Assembly (NCBI GenBank): GCA_937988795.1
Contig: CALKHY010000052.1
Span: 1 to 10,540 of the forward strand
DNA: 10,540 nucleotides
Direction of reading: 5' to 3'
Source: an uncultured Candidatus Saccharibacteria bacterium
GTDB taxonomy: Bacteria; Patescibacteriota; Saccharimonadia; Saccharimonadales; UBA4665
A program made the position numbers and the translations under genes. Shown piece by piece: positions 5,290-10,540 of this stretch (within the stretch, counting starts at the first letter, position 1; each line of letters opens with the position of its first letter). The notes beneath the pieces were generated by a model. That model had not been told where the DNA came from, made no database searches, and saw only the letters and a list, made by a program, of their open reading frames with translations.

Positions 5290-7908
5290 TTACTTACGCT
5301 TGCGTGCCTTTGCCCGGCGCTGGCGTTCGGCTTTGCGGGCTTTCTTGCGCACGCTTGCCTGTTTTTTGACCGGCGTGCTTGCACGAGCCGATGAGGTGTC
5401 AAAATCGGCTGCTTCAAACTCGGTCGTTGCCTCAACAATCTTATCAGCGTTGTTAATGGAGCCACGGGCGGCGCGGGTCAACTCAGTTTCAATTGGCTGC
5501 TCGAGCTGGCTTTCGGTGACTGGTTGTGCATGGAATAGCGTACGGACAACCTGGTGGCGCAATTCGGCCTGCATTTCGTCAAACAACACCTGCGCTCGGC
5601 GGCGGTACTCAACTAGCGGGTCGCGCTGGCCAACGCTCATCCAGTGGATGCCTTCCTTCAGGTGGTCCATGTTCTCGAGGTGCTGCATCCAGAGGTTGTC
5701 GAGGATTTGCAGGTAAATGTCGTGCTCGACTTTGCGCATAATCTCTGGCGTGAACGCCGCTTCGCGGGAGCCGTAAAGCTCGTGCGCCTCCTTGATGAGC
5801 ACGTTGCCGAATTTATCGGCCGGTGTGTCGAACAGACGGTCGAGCGCGGCGTCGTCAAACGGGAAGACTTCGCGCAGCATAGGCTCGAACTTGTCGGTCA
5901 TGAGCTCTGGCGACGTGACCAGCGCCTTCGCCTCTTCTTCGATGAAGATCTTTATACGCTTGGAAATATCGGTGCTGCGCAAAATCTCCCGCCGCATGGC
6001 GTAGACGGCTTTGCGGTGGCGGTTCATGACGTCGTCGTACTGCACGACGTGCTTACGGATGTCGAAATGGAAGCCTTCAACCTTCTTCTGCGCGTTTTCG
6101 AGCGCCTTTGAGATCATGCGGTTTTCGATAGGTGTGTCGTCGTCAACGTTCATCCGGCTCATGAGCTTGCCGATACGCTCGCCGCCAAAGATGCGCATCA
6201 GGTCGTCTTCGGTGCTCACGAAGAATTGCGTGATACCGGGGTCGCCCTGACGGCCGGCGCGGCCGCGCAGCTGGTTGTCAATCCGACGCGACTCGTGGCG
6301 TTCGGTACCGATCACGAACAGACCGCCGAGCTCCTTGACACCCTCGCCAAGCACAATGTCGGTACCACGACCGGCAATGTTGGTGGCCAAGGTCACAGCA
6401 CCCTTCTGCCCTGCCCTGGCCACAATCGCGGCCTCGCGTTCGTTGTTTTTGGCGTTCAATACCTCATGCGGAATGCCAGCTTTCGTAAGCATGCGCGAAA
6501 GCCTTTCGTTCTTTTCGATCGAAGCCGTACCGAGCAGTACCGGCTGACCCTTTTCGTGCAGCTCCTTCACCAGCTTTACGATGGCCCGGAATTTGCCGGC
6601 TTCGTTCTTGTAAATGCGGTCTGGGCGATCTTCGCGAATCACCTTGCGGTTCGGCGGCACTTCCACCACATCCAGCTTATAGATCTGGTGAAATTCCTCG
6701 GCCTCGGTCATGGCCGTACCAGTCATACCAGCCAGCTTTTCGTACAGACGGAAGTAGTTTTGGAACGAGATGGTGGCAAGCGTCATGCTCTCTTGCTGGA
6801 CTTCAACGCCTTCCTTGGCCTCGATCGCCTGGTGTAGACCTTCGTTGTAGCGGCGCCCCGGCAGCAGACGGCCGGTAAATTCGTCTACGATGACAATTTG
6901 GCCATCGTTGGTTACCACATAATCTTTGTCGCGCTTAAAGAGCGCCTGGGCACGCAGTGCCTGCTCCAGGTGGTAAATGGTGCGAATGTTCTCTGTGGCG
7001 TACAGGCCTTTGATGCCCAGAATGCGCTCGACCTTGTCGACGCCGGCGTCGGTAAGCACTACGGTCCTGCGCTTTTCGTCCACTTCGTAGTGCTTGTCCT
7101 TCTCCAGCTGACGGGCAATTTTAGCAAACTGCTGGTATGCCGTACCGCTGGTGACGCTCGGCGCCGAAATGATGAGCGGCGTCCGGGCTTCGTCAATCAA
7201 GATCGAGTCGGCCTCGTCGACGATAGCGTAGTGCAACTCGCGCTGGCGCAGCTGGCTAACCTCGCGTACCATGTTGTCGCGCAGGTAGTCAAAGCCGAAC
7301 TCGTTGTTCGTGCCGTACGTAATGTCAGCATTGTATGCCTCCTGACGGGTGGCCGGGCGGAGGTGACGGAAGCGCTCGTCGTCATGTTCAGTGTTTGTAT
7401 AGCTGCGGTCGTATATATATGAATGGTCGGCAATGATGACGCCAACACTCAGACCCAGGAAGTCATAAATCTGACCCATCCAACCAGCGTCACGCTGCGC
7501 CAGGTATTCGTTGACGGTTACAACGTGCACGCCCTTGCCGGTCAGTGCGTTCAAGTACACTGGTAGTGTAGCCACCAGCGTCTTACCTTCACCGGTTTTC
7601 ATTTCGGCGACACTACCCTCGTGCAGCACCATACCACCGATCAGCTGCACGTCGTAATGACGCTGGCCGATGGTGCGGCTGGCTGTCTCGCGTACCACCG
7701 CAAAGGCGTCGGGCAGAATTTTGTCCAGACTCTCTTTCTCAAGCCGTTTTTTCAGTACTTTTGTTTGCTCCTGTAGTTCGCGGTCGGATAGCTTCTCATA
7801 TTTCTCGGCAAGTGCGTTTATCTCTTTTACTCGTTTGCGCAACCGTTTCAGTGTTCGCGCTTGCGGATCACCAAGTATTTTTTTGACCAAAAAATGATGA
7901 ATAGCCAT
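5290..7908 (-). CDS. secA: Protein translocase ATPase SecA
   Basis: SecA is the cytoplasmic motor that pushes preproteins through SecYEG using ATP. All 872 residues are present. Walker A is MKTGEGKT (103-110), and Walker B is VDEAD (230-234) within IVDEADSILIDEARTPLIIS. GRGTDIVLG (513-521) and the motif VI region HESRRIDNQLRGRAGRQGDP (538-557) form the second nucleotide-binding domain. The scaffold and wing regions follow, with VVQYDDVMNRHRKAVY (621-636) and HLKEGIHWMSVGQRDPLVEY (749-768). The C-terminus lacks the CxCx8C(H/C) zinc motif of E. coli SecA, which binds SecB, and ends instead in a Lys/Arg tail (848-872). The whole protein contains no cysteine. The start at 7908 has a GAGGGAG Shine-Dalgarno 8 bases upstream and its own promoter. 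The M16 peptidase gene follows 24 bases downstream. Confidence 0.98.
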   Translation of the reverse strand: MAIHHFLVKKILGDPQARTLKRLRKRVKEINALAEKYEKLSDRELQEQTKVLKKRLEKESLDKILPDAFAVVRETASRTIGQRHYDVQLIGGMVLHEGSVAEMKTGEGKTLVATLPVYLNALTGKGVHVVTVNEYLAQRDAGWMGQIYDFLGLSVGVIIADHSYIYDRSYTNTEHDDERFRHLRPATRQEAYNADITYGTNNEFGFDYLRDNMVREVSQLRQRELHYAIVDEADSILIDEARTPLIISAPSVTSGTAYQQFAKIARQLEKDKHYEVDEKRRTVVLTDAGVDKVERILGIKGLYATENIRTIYHLEQALRAQALFKRDKDYVVTNDGQIVIVDEFTGRLLPGRRYNEGLHQAIEAKEGVEVQQESMTLATISFQNYFRLYEKLAGMTGTAMTEAEEFHQIYKLDVVEVPPNRKVIREDRPDRIYKNEAGKFRAIVKLVKELHEKGQPVLLGTASIEKNERLSRMLTKAGIPHEVLNAKNNEREAAIVARAGQKGAVTLATNIAGRGTDIVLGEGVKELGGLFVIGTERHESRRIDNQLRGRAGRQGDPGITQFFVSTEDDLMRIFGGERIGKLMSRMNVDDDTPIENRMISKALENAQKKVEGFHFDIRKHVVQYDDVMNRHRKAVYAMRREILRSTDISKRIKIFIEEEAKALVTSPELMTDKFEPMLREVFPFDDAALDRLFDTPADKFGNVLIKEAHELYGSREAAFTPEIMRKVEHDIYLQILDNLWMQHLENMDHLKEGIHWMSVGQRDPLVEYRRRAQVLFDEMQAELRHQVVRTLFHAQPVTESQLEQPIETELTRAARGSINNADKIVEATTEFEAADFDTSSARASTPVKKQASVRKKARKAERQRRAKARKRK

Positions 7909-7916
7909 CCGGAAAG

Positions 7917-7923
7917 CTCCCTC
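7917..7923 (-). promoter_or_regulatory. Shine-Dalgarno of secA
   Basis: GAGGGAG on the minus strand lies 8 bases before the ATG at 7908. This supports the chosen start and contrasts with the leaderless-looking genes in the same window. Confidence 0.7.
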
Positions 7924-7942
7924 TCTTTAACAATTTTTCGGC

Positions 7943-7972
7943 ATTACAAAATATTGTAGCGCGTTCTGCCAA
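7943..7972 (-). promoter_or_regulatory. Sigma70-type promoter of secA
   Basis: On the minus strand, TTGGCA (7972-7967) and TGTAAT (7948-7943) are 18 bases apart, each matching the consensus at five of six positions. Transcription would start near 7936, leaving a leader of about 28 bases that contains the secA Shine-Dalgarno. A second -10-like TACAAT lies slightly upstream but lacks a matching -35. Confidence 0.5.
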
Positions 7973-8080
7973 CTTGCGCGAGATATTTTCATGAAACTTC
8001 TGTTGTAAATATGCCGCAAACAGGAAATCTATATTGCCACGCCGCCTAGTGCTTTCCGGGCAAATACTTTTTTAACCCAA

Positions 8081-8455
8081 TCATTCGGCCTGCTCTGACG
8101 AGCGGCGCCTCAAGCGGGCCCACAGGCGCTGGCGGAGTTTGGGGCCATCGTGTCTTTCCTTGTACTTGTGTAGCTGATTTTTGAGTTTCTCTTCTACGAT
8201 GTCGACTGCCGCGAATATGTTGACAGTAGTCTCGGCCACGACTATTTTCTCGTGCGGCAGATGCAAGATGACCTCGCAGGTACGCTGGTCGAGGGTTTTG
8301 TGCTTGCCTTCGGTCAGCTTGACATCAGCCCAAACACTATCACGATTACGCCGAGGAATGTACTTGTCGAGCTTGCCAATCTTCTTGGTGACGTACTTTT
8401 TCAGATCGTCACCTACTTCCATATGGATCCCCTCGATCTCGATTTTCTTAATCAT
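8081..8455 (-). CDS. hpf: Ribosome hibernation promoting factor, short form
   Basis: HPF/RaiA proteins bind the decoding region of the 30S subunit and silence ribosomes under stress or slow growth. The 124 residues begin with a typical IKKIEIEGIHMEVGDDLKKY strand-helix unit. KLDKYIPR and a basic, alternating strand region (to about 75) follow, then helix VDIVEEKLKNQLHKYKER (about 89-102). It ends in a Lys/Arg-rich tail (to 119). It is too short to carry the C-terminal dimerisation domain of long HPF, so it is a short form; 100S dimer formation cannot be predicted from this alone. The start is fixed by a perfect AAGGAGG Shine-Dalgarno 8 bases upstream. It begins 26 bases after the serS stop with no clear promoter between, so co-transcription with serS is likely. 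The stop is TGA. Confidence 0.93.
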   Translation of the reverse strand: MIKKIEIEGIHMEVGDDLKKYVTKKIGKLDKYIPRRNRDSVWADVKLTEGKHKTLDQRTCEVILHLPHEKIVVAETTVNIFAAVDIVEEKLKNQLHKYKERHDGPKLRQRLWARLRRRSSEQAE

Positions 8456-8463
8456 ACCCTACC

Positions 8464-8470
8464 CCTCCTT
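8464..8470 (-). promoter_or_regulatory. Strong Shine-Dalgarno of hpf
   Basis: AAGGAGG on the minus strand sits 8 bases before the ATG at 8455, the best ribosome-binding site in the window. It lies in the short serS-hpf gap and would allow hpf to be translated well as the second gene of the transcript. Confidence 0.85.
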
Positions 8471-8481
8471 AAAATTTAGGG

Positions 8482-9780
8482 CTAAATCTCAGCCTGGCCG
8501 CTCATGAATGGACGCAGCACCTCAGGCACCACGATACGGCCATCGGCGGTTTGGTTATTCTCCATAATTGCCTTCAGGATGCGGCTCATGGCAAAGGCGG
8601 TCGCGTCGGCAGTGTGAGCTAATTCTACTTTGCCGTCTTGGCGGCGCACCCGGATCTTGAGGGCGCGTGTCTGGTAATCGGTCATGTAATCAGCGGTGTG
8701 CGTTTCGCGGTAGCGGCCTTGCGCCGGGAACCAGGTGTTCAAATCCACGCCTGCGGCGTTGGGCTTGCCGATGTCTGCAGTGCACTTCTGGACAAACTGG
8801 TAGCTCAAGCCGATTTGCTGGAGCAGGTATTCCTGGATAGCGATGTGCAATTTGTGTTCGTCCAAGCCCGTCTCGGGTGTCGTGATCGACTCCATTTCCA
8901 GTTTGTCGAACTGGTGCAAACGGAAAATCCCCTCTTCGTCCTTGCCATAGCTACCAGCTTCCCGGCGGAACGAGGTGCTGTAGCCTAGGTATCGGATCGG
9001 GAACATATCTTCGGGCAAAATCTCGTTCCAGTACATGGTGCACAGTGTGTGCTCGGCGCTGGCGTTGAGCCACAGGTCGTCCCGCTCGATCTTGTAGGTA
9101 ACCTCTTCGGCGTTCAGACGGGCGCTGGCCTCGTACGGCTCGGTGCGCAGCATGGCCGGCGGCAGGACTGGCGTGAATGGCTTCGTACTAACGTTTAGAC
9201 CATTTTCTTGTACAAGCCGGGCGATAACCTGCTCATCACAAAGCGTCTGCATAACAAATTGCATCAAGGCGAGTTGCAGGCGCACCAGACCGCCCTTCAG
9301 GTACACAAACCGTGAACCGGCAATCTTGGCGGCGCGCTCCTTGTCGATGAGGTCGCGCTCCGCACCCAACTCGTAGTCATGCCTGGGCGTAAAGTCGAAC
9401 TGCGGCTTTTCGCCCACAGTTTTTGTAACCTGGTTGTCGTCCTCGCTGGCGCCGACCGGCACGTAGTCGAGCGGCATATTGGGCACCACCTTGAGCAGCT
9501 TTGAAAACTCAGCCTCAACCGGCTCAAGCTGTTGCTCTAACTCGGCCAGTTTAGCCTTGAGCTCTTTGCCCTGCTCTATCTGCTCCGAGCTTGGCTTGCC
9601 CCGCTTCAGCTGGTCGGCCAGCGCATTGCGCTCGGCACGAATCTGTTCTACTTCACCTAGCAGCCGCCGGCGGTCTTCGTCGACCTTAAGGAGCCTATCT
9701 ATGTCAGCTTCGTAACCTTTTTGTTTGGTCTTTTCCTTAACTAGTTCGGGGTTGTCGCGTATGAATTGGATGTCTAACAT
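8482..9780 (-). CDS. serS: Serine--tRNA ligase (SerRS)
   Basis: SerRS is a cytoplasmic class II synthetase that charges tRNA-Ser with serine. The 432 residues begin with MLDIQFIRDNPELVKEK and the long antiparallel coiled-coil arm (about 30-98) that grips the long variable arm of tRNA-Ser. The catalytic core follows: motif 1 region TPVLPPAMLR (203-212), serine-site segment LNASAEHTL (238-246), motif 2 STSFRREAGSYGKDEEGIFR (268-287) leading to HQFDKLE, and motif 3 (about 392-424), ending ILKAIMENNQ and VPEVLRPFM. Two usually conserved stretches are altered: ETHTADYMTDYQTR replaces the common E-x-S-S-C-S-N-x-x-D-F-Q, and DATAFAMSR (392-400) replaces NGSGLAVGR. The key motif 3 arginine (400) is kept. 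The start has AAGGA 7 bases upstream and a leader of about 100 bases. hpf follows 26 bases downstream. Confidence 0.97.
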   Translation of the reverse strand: MLDIQFIRDNPELVKEKTKQKGYEADIDRLLKVDEDRRRLLGEVEQIRAERNALADQLKRGKPSSEQIEQGKELKAKLAELEQQLEPVEAEFSKLLKVVPNMPLDYVPVGASEDDNQVTKTVGEKPQFDFTPRHDYELGAERDLIDKERAAKIAGSRFVYLKGGLVRLQLALMQFVMQTLCDEQVIARLVQENGLNVSTKPFTPVLPPAMLRTEPYEASARLNAEEVTYKIERDDLWLNASAEHTLCTMYWNEILPEDMFPIRYLGYSTSFRREAGSYGKDEEGIFRLHQFDKLEMESITTPETGLDEHKLHIAIQEYLLQQIGLSYQFVQKCTADIGKPNAAGVDLNTWFPAQGRYRETHTADYMTDYQTRALKIRVRRQDGKVELAHTADATAFAMSRILKAIMENNQTADGRIVVPEVLRPFMSGQAEI

Positions 9781-9787
9781 TGATCGT

Positions 9788-9792
9788 TCCTT
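9788..9792 (-). promoter_or_regulatory. Shine-Dalgarno of serS
   Basis: AAGGA on the minus strand, inside an A-rich run, sits 7 bases before the ATG at 9780 and supports that start. Confidence 0.7.
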
Positions 9793-9833
9793 TTTACATT
9801 CTTAGGCAAATGGGAGTAGGTCAGCAACTCAAG

Positions 9834-9861
9834 CTGCGACTGGAACGAAAACTGCGACTGG
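9834..9861 (-). repeat. Two direct repeats in the serS leader
   Basis: The 10-base sequence CCAGTCGCAG occurs twice on the minus strand (9861-9852 and 9843-9834), with an 18-base period. Both copies lie in the predicted untranslated leader between the serS promoter and its ATG. No T-box sequence is seen. They could be a regulator or RNA-binding site, or chance. Confidence 0.55.
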
Positions 9862-9886
9862 GTTGAATTCGAATCATTACTTCTTA

Positions 9887-9895
9887 AGTATACCA
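9887..9895 (-). promoter_or_regulatory. Extended -10 promoter of serS
   Basis: The minus strand reads TGGTATACT, a TG-n extended -10 with five of six hexamer matches. No good -35 is present. The predicted start near 9880 gives a leader of about 100 bases before the serS ATG, much longer than for other genes here. Confidence 0.55.
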
Positions 9896-9898
9896 CTT

Positions 9899-9918
9899 TT
9901 CACCCAGAAATAGGTGAA
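9899..9918. repeat. Inverted repeat over the serS -35 position
   Basis: TTCACC (9899-9904) and GGTGAA (9913-9918) form a perfect 6-base inverted repeat with an 8-base spacer. It sits directly upstream of the extended -10, covering the -35 position. It lacks a T-run after the stem on the minus strand, so it is not a terminator for the upstream gene. It could be an operator for a dimeric repressor, but this is unproven. Confidence 0.45.
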
Positions 9919-9944
9919 GATTTACGTGGCGGTTCGGGCGGCGC

Positions 9945-10106
9945 CTAGAGGTCGATGGTCCCCTCGATTTTTATCTGCGTGCTCTGGCCGTTTGCCTCGC
10001 GTTGCTTCTGCATCACAAACAGAAATCCCGCGATAATAGCGCCGATGATGATTAACACGAACAGGGCCAGGAGCACCAAGCCTCGTTCGTCTTTGCCGTT
10101 CGTCAT
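9945..10106 (-). CDS. Small single-pass membrane protein, unrecognised
   Basis: This 53-residue frame begins with MTNGKDERG, followed by one very hydrophobic segment (about 9-32, Leu/Ile/Val/Phe/Ala/Gly-rich). A polar tail with KQREANGQSTQ follows and the protein ends in IEGTIDL. The composition is exactly that of a small membrane-anchored protein, and the charged flanks suggest real coding. The segment is not followed by a signal-peptidase site and leaves only about 20 residues after the membrane, so an anchor is likelier than a secreted product. No Shine-Dalgarno is seen. The start is 8 bases after the nuclease stop, so it may be read by coupling with that gene, or from the TATAGT box there. 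A longer overlapping frame (9922-10176) has no such organisation and is a shadow. Function unknown. Confidence 0.65.
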   Translation of the reverse strand: MTNGKDERGLVLLALFVLIIIGAIIAGFLFVMQKQREANGQSTQIKIEGTIDL

Positions 10107-10113
10107 AAAAATA

Positions 10114-10119
10114 ACTATA
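10114..10119 (-). promoter_or_regulatory. Possible -10 box before the 53-residue gene
   Basis: The minus strand reads TATAGT, ending 7 bases before the ATG at 10106, the same spacing as at prfB. It includes the TAG stop of the upstream nuclease gene, so the match may be coincidence. The best -35, TTTGCA at 17 bases, is weak. Confidence 0.3.
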
Positions 10120-10540
10120 CGCCGCGTTTTTTGGCCTGCAAATGGCCAATTGTGAGCTCGGTTCTGGCACGCGCATACGCGCAGTATTCGCAGGGCCCGC
10201 CCATCAGGCTCTTGCCGACGCCCGGCATATCACCGTCCATGCACTCTTTCATCTTGAGAATGGTCGGTTCCACCCAACTATCGTCGCCAGTATATGGGAT
10301 AATCTTCGTTCTAAACTCGAGCCGGCCGTTAAAGCCGTCGAGGTCCAGCCGCCCGTTGGTGTATACAAAATAGCCGGTTGAGCTAACCGTAAAGCCGTTC
10401 CGCCTTAGCAACCACTGGTAGATTTCCATCTGGCGCTTATAGCTAATCTGCCAGTCGCTGTCGATGCCGACATCTTTGTCTTTGGCGGTTGCTTTGTAGT
10501 CGACAACGATGAGCTCGAGGTCTTTATTAATCCAAATGCC
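10115..10540 (-). CDS. PD-(D/E)XK nuclease family protein, 5' end outside the window
   Basis: The last 141 residues of a RecB/Cas4-like nuclease are visible. LELIVVDYKAT (residues 8-18 from the window edge) carries the DxK half of the active site, with Asp14 and Lys16. It is followed about 15 residues later by QISYKRQMEIYQWLL, which fits the conserved Q-x-x-x-Y helix of the family. The upstream acidic motif and the N-terminus are off the window. Near the C-terminus are Cys100 and a CEYC pair (117, 120), recalling the iron-sulphur cysteines of Cas4 and AddB, although the usual last cysteine is not seen and a fourth would have to lie upstream. No cas genes are nearby, so a repair or recombination role is more likely than CRISPR adaptation. 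The first internal ATG (10429) is not the real start, because the catalytic motif lies upstream of it. The 53-residue membrane protein follows 8 bases later. Confidence 0.85.
   Translation of the reverse strand, partial: GIWINKDLELIVVDYKATAKDKDVGIDSDWQISYKRQMEIYQWLLRRNGFTVSSTGYFVYTNGRLDLDGFNGRLEFRTKIIPYTGDDSWVEPTILKMKECMDGDMPGVGKSLMGGPCEYCAYARARTELTIGHLQAKKRGV

Noticed and set aside
6226..6837. A 203-residue + strand frame, with others over secA
   Set aside because: These are antisense shadows of a full-length SecA with all motifs in order.
8034..8073. TTGCC...GGCAA stem followed by six T on the + strand, like a terminator
   Set aside because: The stem is only 5 bases with a 20-base loop, and no + strand gene lies upstream; hpf and secA run the other way.
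9781..9880. T-box riboswitch in the serS leader
   Set aside because: The conserved T-box sequence AGGGTGGNACCGCG and a terminator-antiterminator pair are absent.
9808..9880. tRNA-like sequence on the + strand (a GGGAGTAGGTCAG stretch, then TTCGAATC)
   Set aside because: It has no closing acceptor stem, no proper D-loop guanines and no convincing anticodon or T stem.
9922..10176. An 84-residue minus-strand frame
   Set aside because: It overlaps the 53-residue membrane protein in another frame and the nuclease end, and its Arg/His-rich product has no domain character.
10115..10540. Calling the nuclease Cas4
   Set aside because: No cas genes or CRISPR repeats are in the window, and the cysteine spacing does not fit well.

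Overview
The window looks like chromosomal core sequence from a streamlined bacterium, most likely a Patescibacteria/CPR member and plausibly Saccharibacteria (TM7). This assignment is inference from gene content (ftsEX, prfB, a stand-alone M16 peptidase, secA without a zinc tail, short hpf, serS), tight packing and leaderless-looking promoters; no marker tree was possible. UGA is used as a normal stop (ftsE, hpf) and an RF2 gene is present, which argues against the UGA-recoded CPR lineages.

Layout. Bases 1 to about 248 do not fit the rest: ftsX, read leftwards from 881, stops resembling FtsX at about 249, and the sequence beyond reads best as an unrelated, GC3-rich frame on the + strand. This is an assembly chimera or a real rearrangement. 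ftsE (878-1561) and ftsX overlap by ATGA and form the cell-division FtsEX operon. Divergent from it, 1649-2815 encodes an unrecognised 388-residue, tryptophan-rich protein made of two diverged copies of a three-part module. It converges on prfB (2812-3912), and the two stop codons overlap.

The remaining genes are all on the minus strand. secA (5290-7908) is followed 24 bases later by an M16 zinc metallopeptidase (3964-5265). serS (8482-9780) is followed 26 bases later by hpf (8081-8455). At the right edge, a partial PD-(D/E)XK nuclease (10115-10540) is followed 8 bases later by a 53-residue single-pass membrane protein (9945-10106).

Functionally these are housekeeping genes: division and cell-wall hydrolase control (FtsEX), translation (RF2, SerRS, HPF) and secretion (SecA). 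No mobile element, CRISPR array, tRNA or rRNA is visible. The most unusual items are the duplicated tryptophan-rich protein, a repeated arrangement in which a -10 box lies 7-9 bases before the start codon (leaderless mRNAs), and the broken ftsX end. I see no convincing new multi-gene system.
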